DNA of 64,000 nucleotides from Euleptes europaea (taxonomy: Eukaryota; Chordata; Lepidosauria; Squamata; Sphaerodactylidae). The stretch is from contig NC_079332.1 in assembly GCF_029931775.1 (NCBI RefSeq), forward strand, positions 4,649,970-4,713,969, written 5' to 3'. Under the pieces are notes generated by a model that worked only from the letters and a program-made list of their open reading frames with translations, had not been told where the DNA came from and made no database searches. The first letter of the stretch is position 1; every line of letters begins with the position of its first letter. This document shows positions 23,601 through 30,149 of this stretch, one piece after another. The translations under genes and the position numbers were made by a program.

Positions 23601-25473
23601 GTCAGTATTGTCTACTCAGACCAGCAGTGGCTCTCCAGGGTCTCAGGCGGAGGTCTTTCACATCACCTGCTTGCCTAGTCCCTTTAACTGGAGATGCCGG
23701 GGATTGAACCCGGGACCTTCTGCACGCCAAGCAGATGCTCTGCCACGGCTCCTCCCCAGCCAAGCCAATCTTGCAAATCCAAGGTAGCATTCGGCAAGCT
23801 ACTAGTTTTAGCTGTTAGGTAGCAGACGGTAGTAAGCTAGCACCCGAGTCTTAACCTTTCTTTACCAGTCAGGTCCTCTGCTCAGACACATCAAATCTGA
23901 CCAGACCTCATTACGTTACTTTCTTTAGGCAAGCGACAGCACGAACGCTTCAGCTGGAATAAATCCTGTTGGTCTTTAAGGTGCCATCAGATTTCTGCTT
24001 TAAATGTAATGCATTAGCTGCCCAGAAAAATGGGGTTAGCCTTTCCGGGCTGTACCACTTGCTACTGAGGGGTGTGTGCGTGCTAAGGACGCTGCAATCC
24101 ACAAAGGCACACACACTCCGCCTTGCATGCAGAAAGCTAGCCTGTCAAGGGAGTTTCCACGTAGCCTTCTCACTGGCGCGCAATGTCGTCCAAGAAAAGA
24201 GCATCGAGGAACACACCAGCCCCCCCCCCACCTGCGTCCTGAAGTATCTCGATCCAGGAGAGGCTCTGCCAACTGAAAAAACGCTGCGGGGTGGCCAAAC
24301 CAGGCCTTTGGGCTGTGCTTACCCGAGAGCAAGCCCCGCCGGCCTCATCCAAGTCGGCCCGGAGAGGGCCAAGCCGCAGACCACAACAGAACAGTGCCGA
24401 GCGAAGCTGTTCCGACTACTCCCACCACAAATATGTTTACCCCCAAAGCAAAGGAAGTCGCAATATCACCCTATGGGAAGCAAGGTCACACCTTGTATTC
24501 AGCGCCAAGCCGGACAATGTGAAATACACTGAAATACAAAAAAAAAAAATTAAAAACACCTGCAGAAACCCAAGAAAAGCCCCCAAATTAAGCAGACTTT
24601 AAAGTCACACTGGTCCTTTTTGGGGGGGGTCATTACCTGTTCCGCTCCATACACCGTGGCGAACTGGACGAACTCCTCTATCCGGACAAACCCATCCCCA
24701 TCGCGGTCCAGGGCGTCGAAGACAGCTCGCAGGCGGGGGGGATCTTCCGGGGACCCCAGCCCCTCCTGGCCCAGATGTTGGGTTTCCCCAAATCCAAGAT
24801 CCCCCGGCGAGCCAAAGGTGGGGAAGGGGTCCACTCCCTTCCCAACTTGGGGGGCCGAGTCTGAAGGTCCCAGCAGGGGGCTACCTGGACAGGTTGGCCC
24901 CTGGCCACTTTCTCCATCCGGAGCCCAGCAGAGAAGCCCGTCCAACGGCGCCTCCTCGCGAGGAGACCCCATGGCAAAGGGCAGGCCCCTTTCTGCAGGC
25001 AGAGCCACCGAGGAGGAGTCAGGTTGTGGTTCTCCCGGGCCTGGTTCTTCTGAAAGGAGGTGCAAATCCGGATCCGCCGCTTTTGGCTCCGGATCCAGCC
25101 TCACGTCCAAACCGTCCCCCGGGGAATCGACGCCACCTGCGCCGCTTCCCCGGCCGCTGATTGGCCCCGGGGGCTGGAGATCCACCGGCGGGATCGGCTC
25201 CCAGGGATCGGCTCCCAGATCCCCTCCGGAGGGGATCCTCATCCCGTTCAGGACCCGCTCCAGGGTTGCACGGGGTGTCTTCTCGCCCAGGATCCGCGCA
25301 CACCCCTGGGGGCTTTCCCGGGGGAGGAGCGCGCAATCCGGATCGGGGCCCTTGGGGGGATCCAGCCGCAGATAGGGCTCCACCAGGAGCTTCCCCAGGG
25401 CCAGCAACGCCTCCCGATCCGGTTTGGCCCCCGGCTCGGAAAGAGTCCTGAGCAAATCCGGATCCATTTTCAT
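1755..25473 (-). CDS. RAB11FIP3: RAB11FIP3, Rab11 family-interacting protein 3 (first three coding exons; gene continues past the left edge)
   Basis: Effector of Rab11 and Arf6 on recycling endosomes, needed for cargo delivery to the cleavage furrow in cytokinesis (family knowledge). Coding exons are 24637-25473, 7033-7126 and 1755-1855; all junctions have GT/AG borders and the phases join exactly, giving residues 1-344. Residues 1-240 are proline-, glycine- and acid-rich and barely resemble the mammalian N-terminus. Near residues 253-275 lies EF-hand 1 ([17 protein letters not shown]), followed by the second EF-hand ([19 protein letters not shown]) from exon 2, then the conserved block [13 protein letters not shown] from exon 3. 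The coiled coil and the C-terminal Rab11-binding domain are not in the window. The start is the first ATG after a GC-rich leader; a second ATG follows two codons later. Orientation next to DECR2 and NME4 matches human 16p13.3. Identity is firm; the exact start is less so. Confidence 0.95.
2258..2552 (-). repeat. SINE-A copy
   Basis: Tail GTTGGTTTTTATATGCCG at left, tRNA-like head (ACCGCTCTTAACC on plus) at right, so the element reads on the minus strand. Confidence 0.85.
2612..2815 (-). repeat. CR1 tail with a (CA)n expansion
   Basis: Short CR1 3' end with the TAGAGTTGGAAGGGACCACC signature; a (CA)n run at about 2697-2722 has grown inside it. Confidence 0.85.
2816..3704. other. RAB11FIP3 intron 2, unique sequence
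   Basis: No gene or known repeat seen. Mildly CpG-rich around 3000-3330. Confidence 0.4.
3705..3835 (+). repeat. SINE-C copy (diverged)
   Basis: tRNA-like start AGTATAGCGTAGTGACTCAA, box-B-like GGGTTCAAATCC, then CCTTGGGCTGG and the CCTCACAGGG core. Confidence 0.7.
3861..4075 (-). repeat. SINE-B copy
   Basis: GAACACATGAAGCTGCCTTC at left through GATTGAACCTGGGG to the tRNA-like head at right. Confidence 0.9.
4353..4560 (-). repeat. SINE-B copy
   Basis: Full-length tRNA-headed copy ending CACAGCCCCTCCCC on plus; about 300 bp from the preceding SINE-B in the same orientation. Confidence 0.9.
4561..6769. other. RAB11FIP3 intron 2, unique sequence with CA repeats
   Basis: No exon found. (CA)n runs lie near 5011-5028 and 5636-5662. 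A CpG-rich patch at about 4860-5240 has no recognisable gene. Confidence 0.45.
6770..6960 (-). repeat. SINE-C copy (diverged)
   Basis: TTTTATCTTCACAACTCCCC then GCGAGGTGGGCTGGATGGAG, the reverse of the SINE-C core. Confidence 0.55.
7033..7126 (-). CDS. RAB11FIP3: RAB11FIP3 coding exon 2
   Basis: A 94-bp exon from acceptor GATTGCAG to a GTTGGT donor. It translates as [18 protein letters not shown] then [13 protein letters not shown] plus one base, nearly identical to human FIP3 across the second, degenerate EF-hand. The leftover G joins CG of the next exon to make an alanine codon. The donor is weaker than consensus. Confidence 0.95.
7330..7625 (-). repeat. Sauria-type SINE
   Basis: Read on minus it begins GGAGCCCCGTGGCGCAGA, continues through TTCAATCCTGACGG (box B) and ends in repeated ACCTTT. 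It fits the squamate Sauria SINE as I recall it; the family name is less certain than the element. Confidence 0.75.
7760..8032 (-). repeat. SINE-A copy
   Basis: Tail at 7783-7800, core CACCTTCCCCTCCCCACAAC, head at the right end. Confidence 0.85.
8210..8440 (-). repeat. SINE-C copy
   Basis: TTTTAATCCCAACCCCTGGC, ACAACCCTGTGAGGTAGGAG and GAGAATCGAACCCAGGTCTC mark the reversed family. Confidence 0.7.
8640..9095 (+). repeat. CR1 LINE 3' fragment
   Basis: Plus-oriented; begins [20 protein letters not shown] in translation and ends TTCCAACTCTGTGATTCTAT. A 13-14-base G run sits just before it. Confidence 0.9.
9138..9275 (+). repeat. Second CR1 tail in the same orientation
   Basis: Repeats only the last ~135 bp of the element just upstream (CATCTTCTGGGCATGGAGTA to CTATGATTCTATG). 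Confidence 0.85.
9276..9779. other. Intron sequence, nothing recognised
   Basis: No gene or repeat that I can name. Confidence 0.4.
9780..9905 (+). repeat. 3' part of a 5S-type SINE with BovB-like tail
   Basis: CACCTCTGATAGTCTCTTGCC, then GGGGTCGCCATAAGTCGGCT and GACTTGACGGCACTT plus a CA run. The 5S-like head is missing. Confidence 0.7.
10026..10357 (-). repeat. CR1 LINE 3' fragment
   Basis: Tail ATCATAGAGTTGGGAGGGAC at left; minus-strand translation [20 protein letters not shown] at right. Confidence 0.9.
10358..10859. other. Intron sequence, nothing recognised
   Basis: No exon or familiar repeat seen. Confidence 0.4.
10860..11085 (-). repeat. SINE-C copy
   Basis: Full reversed copy: TTTTAATCCCACCCTTCCTC, AACCCTGTGAGGTAGGTTAG, and the head TAGCCACTACGCCACACTAG. 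Confidence 0.85.
11086..11665. other. Intron sequence, nothing recognised
   Basis: A modest open frame exists here on both strands but matches no family. Confidence 0.4.
11666..11974 (-). repeat. SINE-A copy
   Basis: AAGAAGAGTTGGTTTTTATA at left through ACCACTGCACCACACTGGCT at right. Confidence 0.9.
11975..13050. other. Intron sequence, mostly unique
   Basis: A faint SINE-C-like stretch near 12310-12400 (cannot be bounded); otherwise nothing recognised. Confidence 0.4.
13053..13120 (+). mobile_element. hAT MITE fragment
   Basis: AGGTCCCCACATGGTACCCA and CTTCCTGGCACC match the left end of the MITE at 30800-31314. Confidence 0.55.
13122..13205 (-). repeat. Short CR1 tail
   Basis: AATCATAGAGTTGGAAGGGA through CTGCACAATGCAGGAAATTC. 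Confidence 0.85.
13384..13525 (+). mobile_element. GTTGCC-MITE fragments
   Basis: Two starts close together (TTAGGGTTACCAGGTCCCCC and TAGGGTTGCCAGGTGCAGGC) followed by the GGAGGTTTGGGGATGGAGCC core; the right half is lost. Confidence 0.65.
13526..14325. other. Intron sequence, nothing recognised
   Basis: No gene or repeat that I can name. Confidence 0.4.
14328..14395 (-). repeat. SINE-B tail fragment
   Basis: CACATGAAACCACCTTCTAC and GAGTCAGACCATGGGTCTAT only. Confidence 0.6.
14418..14970 (-). repeat. CR1 LINE 3' fragment (longest ORF2 remnant of this subfamily here)
   Basis: Minus-strand translation [40 protein letters not shown] and [20 protein letters not shown] is the conserved CR1 reverse-transcriptase C-terminal region. 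Confidence 0.92.
14971..15459. other. Intron sequence
   Basis: A possible remnant of a SINE-B-like head near 15000-15060; otherwise nothing recognised. Confidence 0.4.
15460..15768 (-). repeat. SINE-A copy
   Basis: GAAGCATTTGTTTTATACGC at left to CTTAACCACTATACACCAAG at right. Confidence 0.85.
15909..16232 (-). repeat. SINE-A copy
   Basis: GAAGAAGAGTTGGTTTTTAT at left to AACCACTACACCATGCTGGC at right; same orientation as its neighbour 140 bp away. Confidence 0.9.
16233..17462. other. Intron sequence
   Basis: Possible worn 5S-SINE piece at 16655-16725 (TGGACAGGAGACCTCCAACG); otherwise nothing recognised. Confidence 0.4.
17463..17945 (-). repeat. CR1-clade LINE 3' fragment, second subfamily
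   Basis: Minus-strand translation has [20 protein letters not shown] then [20 protein letters not shown], a CR1-clade ORF2 C-terminus; tail carries CTGGATCAGACCCAGGCCCA. Confidence 0.85.
17965..18095 (+). repeat. SINE-C copy (diverged)
   Basis: GAGTCCTGGATTCAAATCCT and GGCTGTGGGCCAGTCATATT mark the family; the 3' part is worn. Confidence 0.55.
18096..19004. other. Intron sequence, nothing recognised
   Basis: No gene or repeat that I can name. Confidence 0.4.
19005..19240 (+). repeat. SINE-B copy
   Basis: Plus-oriented: GGGCCGTGACTCAGTGGCAG head, GGTTCAATCCCCAGCATCTC box B, CAGCTTCATGTGTTC tail followed by a repeated GATGTGTTCATGTG. Confidence 0.92.
19255..19385 (-). repeat. SINE-C fragment
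   Basis: ACAACCGCCTTGTGAGGTAG and AGCCAAGGATTTGAACCACT, reversed family core. Confidence 0.55.
19386..20144. other. Intron sequence, nothing recognised
   Basis: No gene or repeat that I can name. Confidence 0.4.
20145..20625 (+). repeat. RTE/BovB LINE 3' end
   Basis: Plus-strand translation [40 protein letters not shown] and [20 protein letters not shown] is the BovB ORF2 C-terminus; the tail reads GGTCGCCATGAGTCGGAAGC and GACGGCACTTGACACACAC. 5'-truncated, with stops in the upstream part. Confidence 0.93.
20630..20950 (+). repeat. CR1 tail, further subfamily
   Basis: GATGGCCATCTGACAGC, TCAGGAAGGAATTTTTCTC and GGGGTTAGACTAGATGGCCC. Confidence 0.8.
20951..21637. other. Intron sequence, nothing recognised
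   Basis: No gene or repeat that I can name. Confidence 0.4.
21638..21940 (-). repeat. SINE-A copy
   Basis: AAGAAGAAGAGTTGGTTTTT at left to CACTACACCACGCTGGCTCT at right. Confidence 0.9.
22318..22578 (-). repeat. SINE-A copy, head truncated
   Basis: Tail and core present; stops at CTCCAGATCAGAGTCC, so the last ~50 bp with box A is missing. Confidence 0.85.
22579..23547. other. RAB11FIP3 intron 1, unique sequence
   Basis: A long plus-strand open frame (about 22531-23304) crosses from the SINE into this stretch but has no domain or homology that I recognise and is probably chance. Confidence 0.4.
23548..23762 (-). repeat. SINE-B copy
   Basis: ATGAACACAGGAAGCTGCCT at left to TGCCACGGCTCCTCCCC at right. 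Confidence 0.9.
23763..24634. other. RAB11FIP3 intron 1 near exon 1
   Basis: A fragment of the GGTCTTTAAGGTGCCATCAG repeat at about 23945-23995; nothing else recognised. Confidence 0.45.
24637..25473 (-). CDS. RAB11FIP3: RAB11FIP3 coding exon 1
   Basis: Encodes residues 1-279 and ends in phase 0 at GAACAG followed by GTAATG. It holds the low-complexity acidic/proline-rich N-terminus and EF-hand 1 with loop [12 protein letters not shown], all calcium-coordinating positions filled. Its very high GC content yields long antisense and alternate-frame open frames that are shadows. Confidence 0.93.
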
Positions 25474-26300
25474 CAGAGAGGAGGAAGAGGAGGAGGAGGA
25501 GGGGGGGTGGAGGAAGGGATCCGGTCTCCTCGCTTCCCAATCCGAGGGAAGGTCGGCGATCTAGGGGGGGGAGGAAGGAAAGGGTCCAGGGAGCCGACCG
25601 GGTCGCCTTAGCGGCCCCCTCCCCATAGCGTGGGGCCGGGGGCGCCTCCCAGCCGCCCCCTGCCAAGGCGGCGCCGCCGCCTCCTCTCATCCATCCCCAA
25701 GAGGGGAAAGCAGGCCCGAGGAGGGGGGGGAGCAAATGCAAAAATTAATAATGACGGTTTTAAAAAAGGGGAGGGGGGGCTTCCGATTGCAATGCAGCCC
25801 CCCGCTGCAAAAAAAAAAAAAAAAGGCCCCCAAATTGGTTGCTTGCAAAATGCAAATTGACTGCTTGCAAAATGCAAATTGGCTGCTTGCAAAAGGGCCC
25901 TGCCCAAAGGGGGGGGTGGAGCAAATAAAAAGGGGGTGCAAAAGAAAGAGATCGGGGGGTCTCTCTCCCTCCCCCTCCCCTTAACTTGCCGCCTCTTGTT
26001 CCTCCTGGCCTGGCTGGTCTCCCCCGCCGGCCGGCTTGGAGGGAGGGAGGGAGGGAGGGAGGGAGGGAGGGCGGCCGGCTTCGCCTCTGTCTGCCCGGCG
26101 GCTCCCCGAGCAAAGCTCCTCCCGTCCGGGGCGGGGATGAGGGTGGGCTTTGTGTGTGTGTCTCTCTCTCCCCATCAGGCTCCGCCTGTCGCCTGGTTTG
26201 GGGGGGGGGGGAAGAAAGCAAAAATCGAGCCTAAATCGCAAGATTGTGGCCCCTGGATCTAGGTGCAAAGCGACAGGCTCGCGTTTGTGATCCGCCTGGA
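25474..26300 (-). promoter_or_regulatory. RAB11FIP3: GC-rich 5' flank and probable CpG-island promoter of RAB11FIP3
   Basis: Dense in CpG and G/C runs, with GGA/CCT tracts just upstream of the ATG, a (GGGA)n run at about 26040-26070 and no TATA box in a fitting place. It fits a CpG-island promoter of a broadly expressed gene. The transcription start cannot be placed from sequence. Confidence 0.6.
25841..25895. repeat. 22-bp direct repeat with two ATGCAAAT octamers
   Basis: Two and a half copies of a 22-bp unit (GCTTGCAAAATGCAAATT plus four bases). Perfect POU octamers lie at 25850-25857 and 25872-25879, exactly 22 bp apart, about 380-400 bp upstream of the RAB11FIP3 ATG. A poly-A run of about 17 bases (25808-25824) flanks it. 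Confidence 0.8.
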
Positions 26301-26680
26301 GCCTCGGCGGGAAAGGCGGGCTGGAAAAGGAGCAAAGGGAAACACAAAAAAAAACAAATAAATGCGTTACCATCTTTTGTAATCCGCCTCCCGACTGGGA
26401 GCAATCAGATAATCGTACAGGTGGAGCAATCCCGAGCAATCAGAGTTGGAAAGGGACCACCAGGGTCATCTAGTCCAACCCCTAGTGATCCGCCTGGAGC
26501 CTCGGCGGGAAAGGCGGGCTAGAAAAGGAGCAAAGGGAAACACAAAAGCAAAAAATTGCGTTATCATCTTTTGTAATCCGCCTCCCGACTGGGAGCAATC
26601 AGATAGAGCTGGAGCAATCAGAGTGGGAAAGGGACCACCAGGGTCATCTAGTCCAACCCCCCCCCTGCACAATGCAGGAA
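26288..26680. repeat. 198-bp tandem duplication
   Basis: The block beginning TGATCCGCCTGGAGCCTCGG at 26288 recurs at 26486 with the same order of motifs: an A-rich stretch, a TTTTGTAATCCGCCTCCCG run, then a CR1 tail start. The two units differ by small indels, including an A-run, so the duplication is fairly recent. Confidence 0.8.
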
Positions 26681-27245
26681 ATTCACAACTGCCTCCCACC
26701 CACCTGCCCACCCCGCCAGGGCCGGTGCCAGTCATTTCTGTGCCCGGGGCAAGGCTAACTGCTTGTGCCTCCCCCCACCCCAATTTCTAAAAACAGAGGT
26801 CTTGCAGGGAAAAAAATCTCAACTTTTTGTGAGATTTTATAATTAATTATAATCCATAGCACTGTTGTGGTACTTCTCTTAAAATAATATACTTCTCTTA
26901 AAATAATATATATCTATCTATATCTATATCTATCTATCTATATCTATCATATCTATATATCTATATCTATATCTATATCTATATCTATATATATAATTGT
27001 CAGTTGCATTCCCACCCACCCACCCAAAAATTGTGCCCCTTGGGCCAGTTCTGCACCCCTCTGAGGTCTGCTCCCTAGGTGACCGCCTAGTTCGCCTGAT
27101 GGTAGCACCGGCCCTGCTCCCCCCACACCCCCAGCGACCCCCTACTCCATGCCCAGAAGATGGCCAAGATGCCCTCCCTCTCATCCTCTGCCCAAGGTTG
27201 TAGAATCAGCATTGCTGACCGATGGTGTCCAGATGATTGACAGAT
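26625..27245 (-). repeat. CR1 tail split by a hAT MITE
   Basis: Left part 26625-26716 ends in ...CACCTGCCCACCCCGC and resumes at 27117 with CTCCCCCCACACCCCCAGCG, the normal continuation of a CR1 tail. Confidence 0.8.
26717..27116. mobile_element. hAT-type MITE with an internal TATC microsatellite
   Basis: Ends CAGGGCCGGTGCC and GGTAGCACCGGCCCTG are inverted. Flanking 8-mers CACCCCGC and CTCCCCCC agree at six positions. A (TATC)n/(TATA)n run at 26903-26996 has expanded inside. Confidence 0.75.
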
Positions 27246-27277
27246 CCCCCCCGCAGCTCGGGCAGGGAATAAGGGGG

Positions 27278-27470
27278 TAGGGTTGCCAGATCCAGGTTGG
27301 GAAGCCCCTACAGGTTTGGGGATGGAGCCTGGGGAGGACAGGGACCCCCGTGGGGTACAATGCCATACAGCCCACCCTCCAGAGCACCCATTTTTCTCTA
27401 TAGTCTGGAGATGCGCTGTAATGCCAGTGGATCTCCAGGTCACGCCTGGAGGCTGGCATCCAATCCCCGG
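27278..27470 (+). mobile_element. GTTGCC-MITE copy
   Basis: Starts TAGGGTTGCCAGATCCAGGT and runs through CACGCCTGGAGGCTGGCATCC; right end worn. Confidence 0.7.
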
Positions 27471-27619
27471 ACCACGCAGCAGCCAACTAGTTGCCCTGGA
27501 GGGCTAGCAAAACATGCCCTTGCCACTTCCCAGCCCTGGGATCCAAAGGCCGACTGCCTCTGGAAGTGGAGGCTTGCTTTCGTTGGGGCGGGGGGGGGGC
27601 AGATTTTCAGCGTTGCCTA

Positions 27620-27835
27620 GAGTTAATTTTATTCAAGGTAGTCGTACCCAACGGGGACTTAAAGCAGCTTACAACATTATCCCCCTCCCCCGCGCCGCCT
27701 CTGTGTTATCGTCACAACGGCCCTGTGAGGTAGGCTAGGCCGAGCGTGCGCGACAGGCCGGAGGTTCCGTGGCCGAGTAGGACTTCGGACCGGGCTCTCT
27801 CCCAGATCCCAATTCGGCGCTCTGTTGTCTGCGTC
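27620..27835 (-). repeat. SINE-C copy
   Basis: Reversed copy with ACAACGGCCCTGTGAGGTAG and a worn head near CCCAATTCGGCGCTCT. Confidence 0.65.
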
Positions 27836-27901
27836 CCGGTCATTTTGCCTCAGGATATTTGGGTCCGCGAGGGGAGACGTCTAAAAAAAGTTCCAGAACT
27901 G

Positions 27902-28289
27902 CAGTGAAGAGGCCAGAGTGCGGCCATCTTGGGTCAAAGGTCAAATTAGCACCACCTTCGCTTTTTCTGTCTGCTTTTTAAATGCTTTGTGAGGGCCGAA
28001 AGGCAGGAAAACACACCTTGTAAACGGATTAAAGCGAGTAGTTGGGCCCACCCTCTGCTCCCATTACGAGTTCCCTCATAACCCAGCAGTGACAAGGCCA
28101 GAGGGCGGCCATCTTGGGTCAAAGGTCAAATGGGCACCACCTTCGCTCTTTCGGCCTTCGCCTCACGTCTTTTTAAACGCGGTGGGCTTTGTGAGGGCCG
28201 AAAGGCGGGAAAACACATCTTGTAAATGAATTAAAGCGAGCAGTTGGGCCCGCCCTCTGCTCCCATTACAAGCTCCCTCATAACCCAGC
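27902..28289. repeat. 185-bp tandem duplication carrying YY1-like and DR1 motifs
   Basis: Unit 1 is 27902-28086 and unit 2 is 28087-28289. Each has GGCCATCTT (YY1 core) running into GGGTCAAAGGTCA, a direct repeat of nuclear-receptor half-sites spaced by one base (27931-27943 and 28116-28128). The rest of the unit is also well conserved between copies. Confidence 0.85.
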
Positions 28290-28401
28290 CGAGGTGTCCA
28301 GGCCCCAAAATGGAGGCGGGATGCATAATCTCAACGGGACCTCAGTGTGGGGTGACGCGCTCTCTCTCTCTCCCCCCTTCGAAAATGCATCACCTTCCTC
28401 A

Positions 28402-28548
28402 GCTCCAGGTGTGGGAAATACCTGGAGGATTTGGGGGTGGAGCCTGAGGAAAGTGGGGTTTGGGGAGGGGAGGGACTTCAGTGGGGTACGATGCCATAAG
28501 AGTCCACCTTCCAAAGCGGCCATTTTCTCCAGGGGAACTGATCTCGGT
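28402..28548 (+). mobile_element. GTTGCC-MITE, right half replaced by a SINE
   Basis: AATACCTGGAGGATTTGGGG to TTTCTCCAGGGGAACTGATC, then the SINE-B tail begins. Confidence 0.75.
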
Positions 28549-28760
28549 CACATGAAGCCGCCTTCTACTGAGTCAGACCCTTGGTCCATCGGAGTCAGTA
28601 TTGTCCGCTCAGACCGGCAGCATCTCTCCAGGGTCTCAGGCGGAGGTCTTTCACATCACCTACCTGCCTAGTCCCTTTAACTGGAGATGCTGGGGATCGA
28701 ACCTGGGACCCTTCTGCATGCCAAGCAGAGGCTCTACCACGGAGCCACGGCCCCTCCTTG
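28549..28760 (-). repeat. SINE-B copy
   Basis: CACATGAAGCCGCCTTCTAC at left to GGAGCCACGGCCCCTCCTTG at right. Confidence 0.9.
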
Positions 28761-29105
28761 CGAGGGCAAGGCAAGAGTGTAAAGAAAAAGGCCACGCAGC
28801 GGCCATTTTGAAGCCACGCCAACCCACCACGAGGGCCTGTGGGTTGCTCAGCAGCGGCTGCATTGCTCAGACTCTTAATTTTGCCTTTTTACACCAGGTT
28901 GCCAAGCCAGAGAAAGGCCTCGAGACCCTAAACGTCGCCCCCCCCCCCATCCGGTCGCCGTTCCGTTTGCATCGTGAGAACGGGACCTGAACCTCTTTGG
29001 GGCGGAGGTTCCTCGGCGGAAGGTGTCCTGCCAAGGTAACCCAGTGGGAACGTTTGAACCTGTGATTGAAACAGCAAAATGAGGTCTAAATATATATAAT
29101 TTCAC
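28761..29105. other. Intergenic, nothing recognised
   Basis: No gene or repeat that I can name; a C-run occurs near 28940. Confidence 0.4.
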
Positions 29106-29109
29106 TATC

Positions 29110-29197
29110 GGTGCAATCCTCAACAGAGTGACTCCAGTCTAAACCCGTTGAAATAAACTGATTTAGGCTGGGGTAACTTTGATTAGGATTGCGCTGC
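29110..29197. mobile_element. Small palindromic MITE
   Basis: GGTGCAATCCTCAACAGAGT and, reversed, the right arm ending GATTAGGATTGCGCT form an imperfect hairpin of about 86 bp through ACTCCAGTCTAAACCC. Confidence 0.65.
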
Positions 29198-29299
29198 AAG
29201 TTAACACAAAGTCACATTTCACCCCCTCATCTGGAAACCTTTCCCTTCAGATCGAGGCCAGATTTTGGTGGGCTTTGTGGCGCATAGGCGGAGTAATCT

Positions 29300-29516
29300 A
29301 CGGTTGCCAACTCGTGGTTGGAAAATTCCTGGAGATTTGAGGATTCAACCTGGGGAGGACAGGGTTTGGGGCCGGGAGAGGCCTCAGCGAGGTATAACAC
29401 CACACAGCCGGCCCTAACAAGTGGCCATTTTCTCCAGGAGAATGGATCTCTGCGGCCTGGAGAAGAGTTGTAATTCCGGGAGATCTCCATGCTCCCCCTG
29501 GAGGTTGGCAACCCTG
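29300..29516 (+). mobile_element. GTTGCC-MITE copy
   Basis: CGGTTGCCAACTCGTGGTTG at left, CTGGAGGTTGGCAACCCTG at right; diverged interior. Confidence 0.8.
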
Positions 29517-29571
29517 CCCTATGCATACTTAACGGCGCTTTTAAAGATGCACACATCTCAGGGGGCTAAAA

Positions 29572-29942
29572 CGCATGGGAGGTTTTGCTTTGGATTTACG
29601 GCTCGCTAGATGCCCATTTTCCCCATGATCCGAATTCTCAAAACTCTACATGGGGGGCTTATTGTTGAGTTTTGAGAATTTGGCTGGGTGAAATGTGCAT
29701 TTAGAGAACGGCAAATCCAAGGAAAACCCTCCCATGCATACAAAAATGGCCACGTTTTTGCCCCTGTTTTTGCGTACGGGCCATTTATGCACGGGAGGTG
29801 TTGCCTTGATTTGCCGCTCTCTAGATGCACATTTCCCCCATCCAGATTCTCAAAACTCAACAATAAGCCCCCATTCGGATGGGGAAAATGTGCATCTAGA
29901 GAGCAGCAAATCCAAGGCAAAACCTCCCATGCAGAAATGGCC
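29572..29942. mobile_element. Two adjacent long-palindrome (foldback) elements
   Basis: Unit 1 (29572-29738) and unit 2 (29779-29942) each pair a left arm (GGATTT...GCTAGATG...CATTTTCCCC) with its reverse complement around CTCAAAACTC. Both are followed by ATGGCCACGTTTTTGCCCCT, so they look like a tandem duplication. Confidence 0.75.
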
Positions 29943-29974
29943 ACGTTTTTGCCCCTCTCTGGCATTAAATTCGG

Positions 29975-30050
29975 TTGGCTACTGTGTGAACAGACTGCTG
30001 GACTTGATGGGCCTTGGTCTGATCCAGCAGGGCCTTTCTTATGTTCTTAA
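29975..30050 (+). repeat. CR1-clade tail, second subfamily
   Basis: TGTGTGAACAGACTGCTGGA to TTCTTATGTTCTTAAA, reverse of the tail at 17463. Confidence 0.8.
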
Positions 30051-30149
30051 ATCCGGTTATTTTGTTGACTAAGCCGCCTGTTTTCACCATAATTCAATTC
30101 ACTTAAATATATATATATATCCCTTCCACCAGCGAAGGTTCCTTAAAGC

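Noticed and set aside
24620-25741. Long open frames on both strands over RAB11FIP3 exon 1
   Set aside because: They are shadows of the GC-rich real exon; only the frame with the EF-hand and phase-matched splice sites is coding.
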